Shown: positions 9,778 through 20,294 of the stretch, piece by piece
Layout: every line of letters begins with the position of its first letter
Numbering within the stretch: the first letter of the stretch is position 1
Assembly: GCF_030814995.1 (NCBI RefSeq)
Contig: NZ_JAUSVX010000010.1
Span: 248,001 to 312,000 of the forward strand
DNA: 64,000 nucleotides
Source: Labrys wisconsinensis
GTDB taxonomy: Bacteria; Pseudomonadota; Alphaproteobacteria; Rhizobiales; Labraceae
Direction: 5' to 3'
The notes under the pieces: model-generated
Database searches by the model: none
Seen by the model: the letters and a program-made list of their open reading frames with translations, nothing else
Told to the model about the DNA's origin: nothing
Position numbers and translations under genes: made by a program

Positions 9778-10278
9778 GACACTCTCCTGATTGAATCCGG
9801 GCGGCCTCGGCGTGCGCGGGGCACGGGCACGAAGCCGGCGCGGACGGCCGGCCCTGCTGGGCCGACGGACCGCATCCCGGGCGAGGGCATGCCGACGAGA
9901 GAGGGCGCCGGCCTCTCCACCATGGCACGATCGCCCCGGATCGGCAAAAGCGACCATGGCGATCGTCTAAAGTCAATTAATTTTATAGACAATATAAACA
10001 TGAATATGGCTATGGTCGCGCAGCGACGGCAGCGGCCTCTGGCAGATTCGGGCGGGGCGTGGCGGAGCCGTTGCCAAAACGGCAATGAAGACGGAGCCGC
10101 CAGCAACACCGCTCTACTTTCTACTTGCTATGATCGAGGGAGCGATTTAAGAGAATGAGTCTCGAATTACGACGATAACGATCTACTATACTGGTAATCT
10201 GTAGAAAGTTTAACTACGGAAACACAGTCCAGTAGAATAAACTTACTGCCCAGGCCGAGCCGCCACCAGGAGCTGCCC
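9778..10278. other. Divergent intergenic region between the OsmF importer and the encapsulin operon
   Basis: This 501-bp region holds no convincing gene. It has two AT-rich islands: 9965-10015, containing the shared operator (9970-9992), and 10155-10250, probably the encapsulin promoter, with a partial dyad GTAGAAAGTTTAACTAC near 10201. Both transcripts likely start here. A Shine-Dalgarno AGGAG at 10268-10272 serves the encapsulin ATG at 10279. Confidence 0.6.
9970..9992. promoter_or_regulatory. Copy 1 of a shared 23-bp dyad operator (putative sulfur regulon)
   Basis: Half-sites AAGTCAAT and ATAGACAA flank a 7-nt AT core. Over the first 21 positions it matches the copy at 25654 in 19 and the copy at 15003 (minus strand) in 17. 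It lies 192 bp before osmF and 286 bp before the encapsulin gene, so it can serve either or both. The regulator is not identified. Confidence 0.65.
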
Positions 10279-11226
10279 ATGACCGACGAACCTGCCGTCC
10301 GCAGGACCTTGAACGAAGCGGCTGCCAGGCAGCTCGCCAACGCCACCAAGACCCGGGCGCAATGGTCGGGCATCACGCCGCGCTGGCTGGTCTCCTTCCT
10401 GCCCTGGACGCCTGTCGAGGCGGGCATCTACCGCCTCAACCGCGTCAAGGAGGCGGGCGGCGAGATCGACGCCGAGGTCGAGTGCTCGCCGCGGCGCGAC
10501 CAGGATCCGGACCTGCCGGAGACCTTCGTCGATTACGAGGAGGCCCCGCGCGAATATTCGCTCAACGCCGTCACCACCGTGCTCGACGTGCAGACCCGCG
10601 TCTCCGACCTCTACAGCCACCCCTATGACCAGATCCAGGAGCAGCTCCGGCTGCTGATCGAGAAGGTCAAGGAGAAGCAGGAGGGCGAGCTGATCAACAA
10701 TGCCGAATACGGGCTCCTGTCCAACGCCGCGGCGACCCAGCGCATCGCCACCCGCACCGGCGCGCCGACGCCCGACGACCTCGACGAGCTGATCACCAAG
10801 GTCTGGAAGGAACCCGCCTTCTTCCTCGCCCATCCCCGCGCCATCGCCGCCTTCGGCCGCGAATGCACCCGCCGCGGCGTGCCGCCGCCGACCGTGACGC
10901 TGTTCGGCTCGCCCTTCCTCACCTGGCGCGGCCTGCCGCTGGTGCCCAGCGACAAGCTGCGGATCGACGACAAGGGCCTCTCCAACATCCTGCTGCTGCG
11001 CACCGGCGAGAAGAAGCAGGGCGTGGTCGGCCTGTTCCAGCCCGGCGTGCCGGGAGAAGTGCAGCCGAGCCTGTCGGTGCGGTTCATGGGCATCAACCGC
11101 AAGGCGATCGCCTCCTACCTCATCTCGCTCTATTGCTCGGCCGCCGTGCTGTCGCACGACGCGCTCGGCGTGCTCGAAGGGGTGGATGTCGGCAAGTACC
11201 ACGCCTATCCCGACAACTATGCCTGA
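10279..11226 (+). CDS. Family 2A encapsulin shell protein (SrpI-like)
   Basis: This 315-residue protein is recognised as an HK97-fold shell protein of Family 2A encapsulins (SrpI type) from its sequence run: SGITPRWLVSFLPWTPVEAG, YSLNAVTTVLDVQTRVSDLY, QEGELINNAEYGLL and the C-terminal VLEGVDVGKYHAYPDNY. Such proteins self-assemble into icosahedral shells that hold a cysteine desulfurase and are induced by sulfur limitation in cyanobacteria. AGGAG lies 6 bases before the ATG. The next gene, 95 bp downstream, is a cysteine desulfurase with a disordered N-terminus, exactly the known partner. No cyclic-nucleotide-binding insert is seen, so this is not Family 2B. Confidence 0.93.
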   Translation: MTDEPAVRRTLNEAAARQLANATKTRAQWSGITPRWLVSFLPWTPVEAGIYRLNRVKEAGGEIDAEVECSPRRDQDPDLPETFVDYEEAPREYSLNAVTTVLDVQTRVSDLYSHPYDQIQEQLRLLIEKVKEKQEGELINNAEYGLLSNAAATQRIATRTGAPTPDDLDELITKVWKEPAFFLAHPRAIAAFGRECTRRGVPPPTVTLFGSPFLTWRGLPLVPSDKLRIDDKGLSNILLLRTGEKKQGVVGLFQPGVPGEVQPSLSVRFMGINRKAIASYLISLYCSAAVLSHDALGVLEGVDVGKYHAYPDNYA

Positions 11227-11321
11227 AGTCTCCGGCGGGGCGCATCCCCGCCTGGAATCGAGCCGCCGGCGGCAAGGCCGCCGGCGTCAGCGCCGTCAGC
11301 CCCTGCCGGGAGTTCCGGGTC

Positions 11322-13225
<1,904 letters not shown>

Positions 13226-13229
<4 letters not shown>

Positions 13230-14008
13230 GCACCGGACAGCCCCTCGCCGACCCCCTCGGCCTCGTCGCCGCCCTGGCCCAGGAGGCTGCCGGCCTCATC
13301 GCCGAAATGCGGGCCGAGGCCCGGACCGAGCTGGTGCGGGCGGGCGGGCGCGACTTCCATGTCGGGCAGCTCTTCGGCCGGCCCTGCGTCCTCACCCTGG
13401 CGCGCATCGGCAAGGTGGCGGCGGCGACCACCGCCACCGCGCTGATCCACCGCTTCGACGTCGGCGCGATCCTGTTCACCGGCGTCGCCGGCGGCGCCGG
13501 GCAGCATGTCCGGGTCGGCGACATCGTGCTCGGCGAGACGCTGCTGCAGCACGACCTCGACGCCAGCCCGATCTTCCCACGCTGGGAGGTGCCGCTCTCC
13601 GGCCTGTCGCGCTTTGCGACCGATCCGGCGCTGAGCGAGCGCCTGGAGCAGGCGGTCGCCGGCTTCCTCGCCGAGGATTTCCTGCGCCTGCCCGAGACCT
13701 CGCGCGCCCGCCTCGGGCTGACGCGCCCGGCGCTGCACAAGGGCCTGATCGTCAGCGGCGACCGCTTCGTCAACGGCCATGCCGCCGTGGCGCAGCTGCG
13801 CGCCGACCTGCCCGACGCCCTGGCCATCGAGATGGAGGGCGCGGCGGTGGCGCAGGTCTGCCACGACTATGGCGTGCCCTGCGCCGTGATCCGCACCATC
13901 TCGGACGCGGCCGACGACAGCGCCCATATCGACTTCCCGGTCTTCCTCAGCGAAGTCGCCAGCCACTATTCCTACGCCATCGTCCGGCGCTTCCTGACCG
14001 GCGGCTGA
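13226..14008 (+). CDS. mtnN: 5'-methylthioadenosine/S-adenosylhomocysteine nucleosidase
   Basis: This 260-residue phosphorylase-superfamily enzyme cleaves adenine from MTA or SAH, feeding methionine salvage and the activated methyl cycle. Visible motifs are LFTGVAGGAG, GLIVSGDRFV, the ribose-binding AIEMEGAAVAQV and the catalytic Asp in VIRTISDAADDSA. Its ATG overlaps the desulfurase TGA (ATGA), so it is translationally coupled to the encapsulated enzyme. It has no proline-rich extension and so no obvious shell-loading signal. Its place in an encapsulin operon suggests coupling of sulfur salvage to the compartment. Confidence 0.88.
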
Positions 14009-14014
14009 GCCGCC

Positions 14015-14977
14015 TCACTCCGCCTTGCCGTCGTTGCGGGCCTGGGCCTGCGTCACCTGGCTGCCCGGCGGCACGCTGCGGGTCAGCCAGACATTGCCGC
14101 CGATGGTCGAGCCGCGGCCGATGGTGATGCGCCCGAGCACGGTGGCGCCGGCATAGATCACCACGTCGTCCTCGACGATCGGGTGGCGCGGCGCCGCCTT
14201 GATCAGGTTGCCCTCGGCATCCGCCGGAAAATGCCGCGCCCCGAGCGTCACCGCCTGGTAGAGCCTGACCCGCTCGCCGATGACGGCGGTCTCGCCGATG
14301 ACGACGCCGGTGCCGTGGTCGATGAAGAAGGATGCCCCGATCTCGGCGCCGGGATGGATGTCGATGCCGGTCCGGGAGTGGGCGATGTCGGAGATCAGCC
14401 GCGCCAGCAGGCTGGCGCCGAGGCCGTGCAGCGCATGGGCCAGGCGATAGGCGATGATCGCGGCCATGCCGGGATAGCCGAGCAGGATCTCCGGCAGGTT
14501 GGTCGCCGCCGGATCGCCGCGGAAGGCGGCCCTGAGGTCGCTGACGATCAGGCCGCGGATGTCGGGCAGCCTGCGGGCGAAGGTCCCGACGATGCGCTGC
14601 GCCTCGCGCCCGCGCTCCGCCTCGCCCGGCTCGCCCTCGCGGGTGAAGGCGAGGTCGCGGCGGACCTGGTCGACCAGCGCCGCCAGCGCCGTGTCGAGGG
14701 TGCGGCCGACGAAGCCGTCGATCGCGCCGGCCTCGAGCGCCTCGCCGCTGTAATGGGTCGGGAACAGCGCCGCCGAGAGCCCGTCGAGGATTCCTGTCAG
14801 CGCTTCGCGCGACGGCGTCTGCCGGATGCGGCCGCGATGGCGGATATTGTGCGTCACCTCGCGCGACAGGCGCAGCTCGGCGACGATCGTCTCGAGCTCC
14901 CAGCCCGGAGCCGCCCCGTCCGGCTCCCCGCCCCACGCCACGGCGGCCGGCCGCTCGCCCGCGCTCGCAATCGTCAT
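14015..14977 (-). CDS. epsC: Serine O-acetyltransferase, EpsC type
   Basis: The enzyme acetylates L-serine to O-acetylserine, the carbon acceptor for cysteine synthesis. The 320-residue protein has a helical N-terminal domain and a left-handed beta-helix C-terminus with SRTGIDIHPGAEIGASFFID, HGTGVVIGETAVIGERV and VLGRITIGRGSTIGGNVWLT. It converges on the encapsulin operon, 6 bp from mtnN. Serine acetyltransferase is a known neighbour of Family 2A encapsulins. The start at 14977 (MTIASAG) follows GGGCGGCGGC; ATG 14989 is possible. The longer open frame reads through the operator at 15003 and is rejected. Confidence 0.9.
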   Translation of the reverse strand: MTIASAGERPAAVAWGGEPDGAAPGWELETIVAELRLSREVTHNIRHRGRIRQTPSREALTGILDGLSAALFPTHYSGEALEAGAIDGFVGRTLDTALAALVDQVRRDLAFTREGEPGEAERGREAQRIVGTFARRLPDIRGLIVSDLRAAFRGDPAATNLPEILLGYPGMAAIIAYRLAHALHGLGASLLARLISDIAHSRTGIDIHPGAEIGASFFIDHGTGVVIGETAVIGERVRLYQAVTLGARHFPADAEGNLIKAAPRHPIVEDDVVIYAGATVLGRITIGRGSTIGGNVWLTRSVPPGSQVTQAQARNDGKAE

Positions 14978-15002
14978 GCCGCCGCCCATTGGTTTCGCAA
15001 TT

Positions 15003-15025
15003 AAGTTGATAAAATTTATCGACTT
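15003..15025 (-). promoter_or_regulatory. Copy 2 of the shared 23-bp dyad operator
   Basis: On the minus strand it reads AAGTCGAT, a 7-nt AT core, then ATCAACTT. It begins 25 bp before the serine acetyltransferase ATG, which places it over or next to the transcription start. See the copies at 9970 and 25654. Confidence 0.65.
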
Positions 15026-15159
15026 TAAATTGCGCGCGTCAAGCCCATGCGCGACCGCCCGCGAAATCGGGATCAGGTACCATGCGGGACTGTCCATGCG
15101 GGACTTGGAAAACCGCGATGCAGACATTAAGCTAGATCAGCTGGATTGTTGGAGGTCCG

Positions 15160-15411
15160 ATGCGCGAGGTCGGAGCATTCGAAGCCAAGAACACGCTGGG
15201 ATCCCTGCTCGACCTCGTGGAGCGGGGCGAGGAAGTCGTCATCACACGACGCGGCAAGCCTGTCGCGCGGCTGGTGCGGGAGACCGTCGCCAAGGACCGT
15301 GCTGCCGCCGCCGCGGCAGCACGGCGCATCCGCGAGCGCGCCAAGACGCTGGGAGCCGGCTCGTTCGACTGGGAAACGTGGAAGGCCTATCGGGACGAAG
15401 GGCGGCCGTGA
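15160..15411 (+). CDS. Type II antitoxin, Phd/VapB family
   Basis: This 83-residue protein begins with the Phd/YefM DNA-binding fold: VGAFEAKNTLGSLLDLVERG, then EEVVITRRGKPVARLV, the usual antitoxin signature. The C-terminal 40 residues (Ala/Arg-rich, ending FDWETWKAYRDEGRP) should wrap the toxin. Its stop overlaps the start of the PIN toxin (GTGA), as is usual for such pairs. It is expected to neutralise the toxin and repress its own promoter. Confidence 0.88.
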   Translation: MREVGAFEAKNTLGSLLDLVERGEEVVITRRGKPVARLVRETVAKDRAAAAAAARRIRERAKTLGAGSFDWETWKAYRDEGRP

Positions 15412-15818
15412 CCGTTGTCCTCGACAGTTCCGCCACCCTGGCCTGGGCCTTCGGCGACGAGCGGACTCCCGCGATAGAGATTCTGTTCGACGACGTGGTC
15501 GCCGACGGAGCGCTGGTGCCCACCCTCTGGCATCTCGAGGTCGCGAACAGCCTGTCGGTCGCGGTTCGCCGAGGTCGCATCACGATCCAGGTCCGAGACG
15601 AAGTCCTTGCCGATCTGGCATGCCTCGATATCGTCGTCGACGCCGAGACCGACTTGCATGCGTGGTCGGCAACCCTGAAGATCGCCGATCTCTATCGACT
15701 GCCCCTCTACGATGCGGCCTATCTTGAGCTGGCGCAGCGTCGGAGGCTCCCCCTGGCAACGCTCGACACGGCTCTCAGGGAGGCTGCGACGCGGTCGGGA
15801 GTGCCGGTCGTGCCGTGA
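15408..15818 (+). CDS. vapC: Type II toxin, VapC-like PIN-domain ribonuclease
   Basis: A 136-residue PIN protein starting at the GTG that overlaps the antitoxin stop. Metal-binding acidic residues are visible in VVLDSSATLAW (Asp near residue 6), LWHLEVANSL (Glu) and LPLYDAAYLELA (Asp), with LATLDTALREAA near the end. Such toxins cut tRNA or rRNA. The pair is bounded by the acetyltransferase promoter and a convergent operon, with no mobile-element signs nearby. Confidence 0.88.
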   Translation: MTVVLDSSATLAWAFGDERTPAIEILFDDVVADGALVPTLWHLEVANSLSVAVRRGRITIQVRDEVLADLACLDIVVDAETDLHAWSATLKIADLYRLPLYDAAYLELAQRRRLPLATLDTALREAATRSGVPVVP

Positions 15819-15831
15819 TCGATCCGCCGCC

Positions 15832-16914
15832 TCAATGCCCGTCGATCGCGGCGCGCCAATCGGCGAGGAAGCGCTTGCGCCTGGCCTGGTCGAGCGCGGC
15901 GAGCAGGGACGGCCCGACCGGGATCGGCCGGTAGCGGCTCGAGCTCTCCTCCAGGCCCGGCGCGTCGACGCCGGGCGGCGGCGGCCGGTCGACGGCGAAG
16001 AAGAAGGATTGCTCCGCCGCCACCGCCTGGCCCCGCTCCGACAGGAGATAGTCGAGGAAGGCCTGCCCGGCCTCGGCATCCGGCGCCCCGACCGGGATCA
16101 TCGCCGCCCGGCTCAGCATCAGCGTGTAGTCGCGCGGCAGCACGATGCCGATCGGCGCCCCGGCGCGCAGCCGGCGATAGGCGGCCGAGCCGGTCAGGTT
16201 GTAGCCGATCAGCACCTTGCCGCTCTCGATGGCCGAGAGCAGCTCGTCCGTGCAGCAGCTCAGCACCTCGTTGGCCCGGCCGATGCGCTCCAGCAGGCGG
16301 CCGAAGCTGCTCGATTCCTGCGCGTCGAAGAAGGCGAGGAGATAGCCCGCCTCCGAGCGCTCGATGTCGGTGGTGCCGATGCGCCCGTCATAGGCCTGCG
16401 GCTTGGCGCGCAGGAGCTCGATGAGGTGGGGCCGGTCGTGCGGCACGTCCTCAGGCGGCACCAGCGTGCGGTTGTAGACGATCACCGCCGGCTCGAAGGC
16501 GAAGCCGAACACCTCGTCGCGCCATTGCGCCCAGGCCGGCAGCCGCGGAGCCGGGCCGGCGGCCCGCGGCCGGGCGCAGCCGTCATTGGCGAGCTTGACG
16601 ACATGGTCGACCGCCGCGGAGATGACGATGTCGGCCGGCGCCCGGCCGCTGTCGCAGGCGCGCCGCATGGCCTCGAACAGCGCGTTGTCGGGCAGATCGT
16701 CGTAGTCGACGGCGATGCCGGGCCTGGTCGCCTGGAAGTCGCGGATCAGCGGCGTCATCGCCGCGACATCGGTCGCCGCATGGATGATCAGACGCTGCGT
16801 CTGCGCCCCGCGCGCCGGGAAGCTGACACTCTCCGCCCGTGCCGGCGCAGCGGCGAGGCCCGCCGCGACGAGCGCGAGCACCAGGGCACGGCGGATCGGG
16901 CGGGCGATCGTCAC
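15832..16914 (-). CDS. Periplasmic substrate-binding protein linked to a two-component system
   Basis: This 360-residue protein starts at a GTG overlapping the kinase stop by 4 bases. A signal peptide ends in APARA near residue 27. The mature part resembles iron/2-aminoethylphosphonate-type binding proteins (LIIHAATDVAAMTPLIRDFQ, ADIVISAAVDHVVKLAND, GKVLIGYNLTGSAAYRRL). No permease or ATPase lies beside it, so a ligand-presenting role for the TctE-like kinase is more likely than simple uptake. It has a cysteine pair (CCTD) in the middle. The ligand is unknown. Confidence 0.8.
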   Translation of the reverse strand: MTIARPIRRALVLALVAAGLAAAPARAESVSFPARGAQTQRLIIHAATDVAAMTPLIRDFQATRPGIAVDYDDLPDNALFEAMRRACDSGRAPADIVISAAVDHVVKLANDGCARPRAAGPAPRLPAWAQWRDEVFGFAFEPAVIVYNRTLVPPEDVPHDRPHLIELLRAKPQAYDGRIGTTDIERSEAGYLLAFFDAQESSSFGRLLERIGRANEVLSCCTDELLSAIESGKVLIGYNLTGSAAYRRLRAGAPIGIVLPRDYTLMLSRAAMIPVGAPDAEAGQAFLDYLLSERGQAVAAEQSFFFAVDRPPPPGVDAPGLEESSSRYRPIPVGPSLLAALDQARRKRFLADWRAAIDGH

Positions 16915-18299
16915 GGCCTCTCTCCGGCAGGCACGGCGAAGCTGACGACGAAGCCGTCCGGCCCGTGGCCGAAGCCGATGCGACCGCCATGGCTGCGCGC
17001 CACCTCCGCGGCGATGGCAAGGCCCAGGCCCGAGCCGCGGCGCCCGCCCGTGCCGCGGGTGAAGCGCTCCGTCACCCGCTCCCAGTCGGCGGCGGGGATG
17101 CCGGGACCGTCGTCCACCACCTCGACCAGGGCCTCCGTCTCCGCCCGCCGCACGCGCACGGTGAGACGTGTGGGCGCGCCGTGGTGCACGGCGTTGCCGA
17201 TCAGGTTCTTCAACGCCTCCGCAAGGCTGAGGCGATCGCCCTGAACCATGAGGCCCGCCGCCGGCGCATCGAAGGCGACGGCGAGGTCGCGGCCGAGCGA
17301 GGCGGGCACCGCCTCGGCGAGCGCCTGGCGGGCGACGACGGCGAGGTCGAGGCTCTCGAACCGCACCGCCTCGGCCCGGTGCATCACCATGGCCCGGCTG
17401 AGCAGCTGGTTGGTGAGGCGGCCGAGCTCGCCGGCGCGCTCGCGGGCCCGGCCGACCTGCGCCTCGCGCCGCTCCGGCCGGGTCTCCCCGGCCAGCAGCT
17501 CCAGCTGGGCGATCAGCCCGGTCAGGGGGGTGCGGATCTGGTGCGCGGCGTCGGCGATCATCGTCTCCATGGCGGCGAGGCGGCCGGAGAACCGCGCCAT
17601 GAAGCGGTTGATCGTCGCCACGAGCGCGCCGATCTCGGCCGGCGCCACCACGTCGAGCGGGGCAAGGTCGTTCGGCTCGCGCCCGGCGAGCGCCGCCTCG
17701 ATCCGGGCGAGCGGGGCCAGCGCCCAGCGCACCGCCAGCATCACGCCGGCCAGCGCCGCGGCGCTCATGACGGCGATCAGGATCAGAGCCTGCTTGAGCA
17801 GCTCCGCCGCCAGGCCGTCGCGCGCCTCGCGGGTCTGCGCCACCGTGGTCACGACCCAGCCGCGCACGTCGGGATCCGACAGGAAGCGGGCCTGCGTCGC
17901 CATCCGCACGGGCACGCCGCGAAACCAGCCGTCGGCGACCTGCGGCTCGTGCCCCGTCCCGGCGCCCGGCGCCTCCAGCCCTTCGTAGCCGGTGACGAAG
18001 GCGCCGTTCGGGCCTTCCACCTTGTAGTAGATGCGGGCGGTGCCGGACAGCGACAGGGTCTCCAGGGCGGAGGGCGGCACGTCGGCGGTCGCCGTGCCGG
18101 CCTCCGCCCGCACCGTCTCGCTGATCTGGCGCGCCGCGCTCAGCAGCAGCCGGTCATAGGCGTCGTCCGCCGCCGTGCGAGCATAGTCCCGCGCTCCCAG
18201 GGCCAGGATCACGCCGCTTGCGGCGAGCACCAGGGCGATCAGCCCGGTCAGGCGCCAGTAGAGCGTCGGCCCCGGCCGGGTGAGCGGCGCCTCAGTCAC
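16911..18299 (-). CDS. Sensor histidine kinase, TctE-like
   Basis: A 462-residue inner-membrane kinase with GTG start. Membrane helices lie near residues 17-37 and 168-191 around a periplasmic sensor of about 130 residues, as in the TctE (2CSK_N) group. HAMP follows, then the H-box ADAAHQIRTPLTGL with His253, N-box NLIGNAVHHG and G-boxes VVDDGPGIP and GSGLGLAI. It overlaps the response regulator by 8 bases and the binding protein by 4, so the three are made together. It probably senses the ligand through that binding protein. Confidence 0.88.
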   Translation of the reverse strand: MTEAPLTRPGPTLYWRLTGLIALVLAASGVILALGARDYARTAADDAYDRLLLSAARQISETVRAEAGTATADVPPSALETLSLSGTARIYYKVEGPNGAFVTGYEGLEAPGAGTGHEPQVADGWFRGVPVRMATQARFLSDPDVRGWVVTTVAQTREARDGLAAELLKQALILIAVMSAAALAGVMLAVRWALAPLARIEAALAGREPNDLAPLDVVAPAEIGALVATINRFMARFSGRLAAMETMIADAAHQIRTPLTGLIAQLELLAGETRPERREAQVGRARERAGELGRLTNQLLSRAMVMHRAEAVRFESLDLAVVARQALAEAVPASLGRDLAVAFDAPAAGLMVQGDRLSLAEALKNLIGNAVHHGAPTRLTVRVRRAETEALVEVVDDGPGIPAADWERVTERFTRGTGGRRGSGLGLAIAAEVARSHGGRIGFGHGPDGFVVSFAVPAGERP

Positions 18300-18960
18300 G
18301 CGCGAGGATCCGGTAGCCGAGGCCGCGCAGGGTGCGGATCTCGGCCCTGGCGCCCGTGAGCTTGCGCCTGAGCCGGGCGATGTAGAGCTCGACCGCGTTG
18401 GCGTGCACCGACTCGTCGAAGCCGAACACCTGGTCGAGGATCGCCTCCTTGGCGAGGACGCGCTGGGGCTGGGCCATCAGCACCTCCAGCACGGCGATCT
18501 CGCGCCGCGTCAGGTCCACCGGCCGGTCCGCCACCTTGACGCTGCGCGTCGCCTGGTCGAGCACGATGTCGCCGCAGGCGAGGATGTTGACGCTCTGGCC
18601 GTGGCGCCGGCGCAGCAGGGCGCGGGCCCGCGCCTCCAGCTCGCGGAAGTCGAAAGGCTTGACGAGATAGTCGTCGGCCCCGAGGTCGAGGGCGCCGACG
18701 CGGTCGTCGACCTGGGAGCGCGCGGTGACGACCAGCACCGGCGTGTCGCGCCGGAGGGCCCTCAGCCGCTGCAGGATGTCGAAGCCGTCGCGCCCCGGCA
18801 GCGTCACGTCGAGGATGATCAGGTCGTAGGACTGCACCTCGACGAGCTCGAACGCCGTGGTGCCGTCGGTCTCCCAGTCGACGCCGTGCCCCATGCGCTC
18901 GAAGCAGGCGACGATCGCCTCGCCGACGTCAATCGTGTCCTCGACAAGCAGGATCCGCAC
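18292..18960 (-). CDS. OmpR-family response regulator, TctD-like
   Basis: This 222-residue protein has a receiver domain (MRILLVEDTIDVGEA, phospho-acceptor Asp51 in LIILDVTLPG, KPF near residue 100) and a winged-helix DNA-binding domain (LTRREIAVLEVLMAQPQRVL, NAVELYIARLRRKL). It is the first gene of the operon with the kinase and binding protein and probably autoregulates it; targets outside the operon cannot be seen. Confidence 0.9.
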   Translation of the reverse strand: MRILLVEDTIDVGEAIVACFERMGHGVDWETDGTTAFELVEVQSYDLIILDVTLPGRDGFDILQRLRALRRDTPVLVVTARSQVDDRVGALDLGADDYLVKPFDFRELEARARALLRRRHGQSVNILACGDIVLDQATRSVKVADRPVDLTRREIAVLEVLMAQPQRVLAKEAILDQVFGFDESVHANAVELYIARLRRKLTGARAEIRTLRGLGYRILARD

Positions 18961-19226
18961 CGTTCCGTCGTCCCGGCAGGGGCCCGGCGCACCCGACGCG
19001 GCCGAAAAACCCCTGCGATCGCAATGCCCTAGTGGCGCAGCCGTCCGTGCTGCGCCGTGCGCGCCCGGAACCTGACAGCCTGATGACAGGTTTGCGCCCT
19101 AATCTCCTGCCCGAAACGGCGGGGCCGATGCAAGGCCGCCGGCCGTCCAGGACCGCAGGAATGCCTCGTCGCGCCGCAAGCGCGGCGTGGCTGAAGCTGC
19201 GCGCCCGCCCCCGAGACCAAGGATTG

Positions 19227-19913
19227 ATGGAAAGCCTGTTTGGAAGTTCGCTCGCCATTGTGCAGATCATCTGGATCGATCTTCTGCTCTCCGGCGACAA
19301 TGCGGTGGTCATCGCGCTCGCCTGCCGCTCGCTGCCGCCCCGCCAGCGCCGGCTCGGCATGCTGCTCGGCGCCGGCGCGGCGGTCGGCCTGCGCATCATC
19401 TTCGCGCTGATCATCACCCAGCTGCTGGCGGTGCCGTTCCTGAAGATCGTCGGCGGCCTCTTGCTGTTCTGGATCGCGGTCAAGCTGGTGCGCAGCAGCG
19501 AGGAAACCACGCATGAGGTGCAGGCGGCCGACGGCCTGTGGCGCGCCATCCGCACCATCGCCATCGCCGACGCCGCCATGAGCCTGGACAATGTCCTGGC
19601 CATCGCCGCGGTCGCCGACGGCAATGTCTGGCTGTTCGTCTTCGGCCTGCTGCTGTCGATCCCGCTGATCATCGCCGGCTCGGCCCTGGTGATGGGCATC
19701 ATCACCCGCTTCCCGATCTTCGTGTGGGCCGGCGCGGCGCTGCTCGGCTGGATCGCCGGCGCGATGATCATCAGCGATCCCTGGGTGGTGTCGAAGGCCG
19801 GCCCGGACCTGCACGCGCTGGAATGGGCGGTCGCCGCCGCCTGCGCCGCGGGCGTCGCCGCCATCGCGTTCGTGCTGAAGAAGCGGACGGGCGAGGCGAC
19901 GCCGACCGGGTGA
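19227..19913 (+). CDS. TerC family integral membrane protein (YjbE-like)
   Basis: This 228-residue protein has about seven membrane helices and the two acidic TerC motifs LLLSGDNAVVIAL and AAMSLDNVLAIAA. TerC/YjbE proteins are linked to manganese export and metalation of exported proteins. The ATG at 19227 is chosen because the family begins MESLFG...; the open frame runs upstream without a signal. A manganese riboswitch, common before such genes, was looked for and not convincingly found. Confidence 0.85.
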   Translation: MESLFGSSLAIVQIIWIDLLLSGDNAVVIALACRSLPPRQRRLGMLLGAGAAVGLRIIFALIITQLLAVPFLKIVGGLLLFWIAVKLVRSSEETTHEVQAADGLWRAIRTIAIADAAMSLDNVLAIAAVADGNVWLFVFGLLLSIPLIIAGSALVMGIITRFPIFVWAGAALLGWIAGAMIISDPWVVSKAGPDLHALEWAVAAACAAGVAAIAFVLKKRTGEATPTG

Positions 19914-19940
19914 GGTTGGCATTGCGTGTGACGCTTGCAA

Positions 19941-19969
19941 ATCCCCCTCCCCCTTGTGGGGAGGGGGAT
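19941..19969. repeat. Palindromic hairpin between convergent genes
   Basis: ATCCCCCTCCCC and GGGGAGGGGGAT form perfect 12-bp arms with a 5-nt loop. It lies between the ends of the TerC gene and the convergent 91-residue gene, so it could stop both transcripts, though no T-run follows. The C-rich arm resembles that of the larger inverted element at 39922-40074. Confidence 0.55.
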
Positions 19970-20011
19970 AGCCGGCGTCGCGCCCTACGCACCCTCCTAT
20001 CGAGCTCCCCC

Positions 20012-20287
20012 TCAAGCCCTCCGCCGGACTCCCGCCGTCAGGCCCGCCGACAGCAGCGCGATCCCCGCCCAGAAGGCCGCGGCGCGATAGGCGGCCAGCG
20101 CCAGGGGATGGGCGCCGCGGCAGAGCGCCCGGGCGAGGCGGCAGGTGTCGCTGTCGCCGACGAGGCAGGCGCCGGCGGCGGAAAGGTCCATGTAGGCGTA
20201 GCCGACCACGTCGCGATAGGTCAGCCACCACCAGCCCACGGCTCCGAGCAGGATCAGGGCGCCGGCAGCGAAGAGGGCGCGGGTCAT
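20012..20287 (-). CDS. Small membrane protein at the end of the sulfonate-type importer operon
   Basis: This 91-residue protein has two predicted membrane helices (about 5-23 and 64-85) and between them a loop with three cysteines (GACLVGDSDTCRLARALCRG). It starts 7 bp after the ATPase stop, so it is likely cotranscribed with the importer. I do not recognise it. The cysteine-rich loop beside sulfur genes is suggestive only. Confidence 0.65.
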   Translation of the reverse strand: MTRALFAAGALILLGAVGWWWLTYRDVVGYAYMDLSAAGACLVGDSDTCRLARALCRGAHPLALAAYRAAAFWAGIALLSAGLTAGVRRRA

Positions 20288-20294
20288 GGCGGCC

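Noticed and set aside
14978-15127. Longer N-terminus for the serine acetyltransferase
   Set aside because: The extension would translate through the AT-rich operator at 15003-15025.
19025-19226. A yybP-ykoY manganese riboswitch before the TerC-family gene
   Set aside because: A GAGACC-like segment lies near the start, but the conserved 5' part of the motif is not seen.
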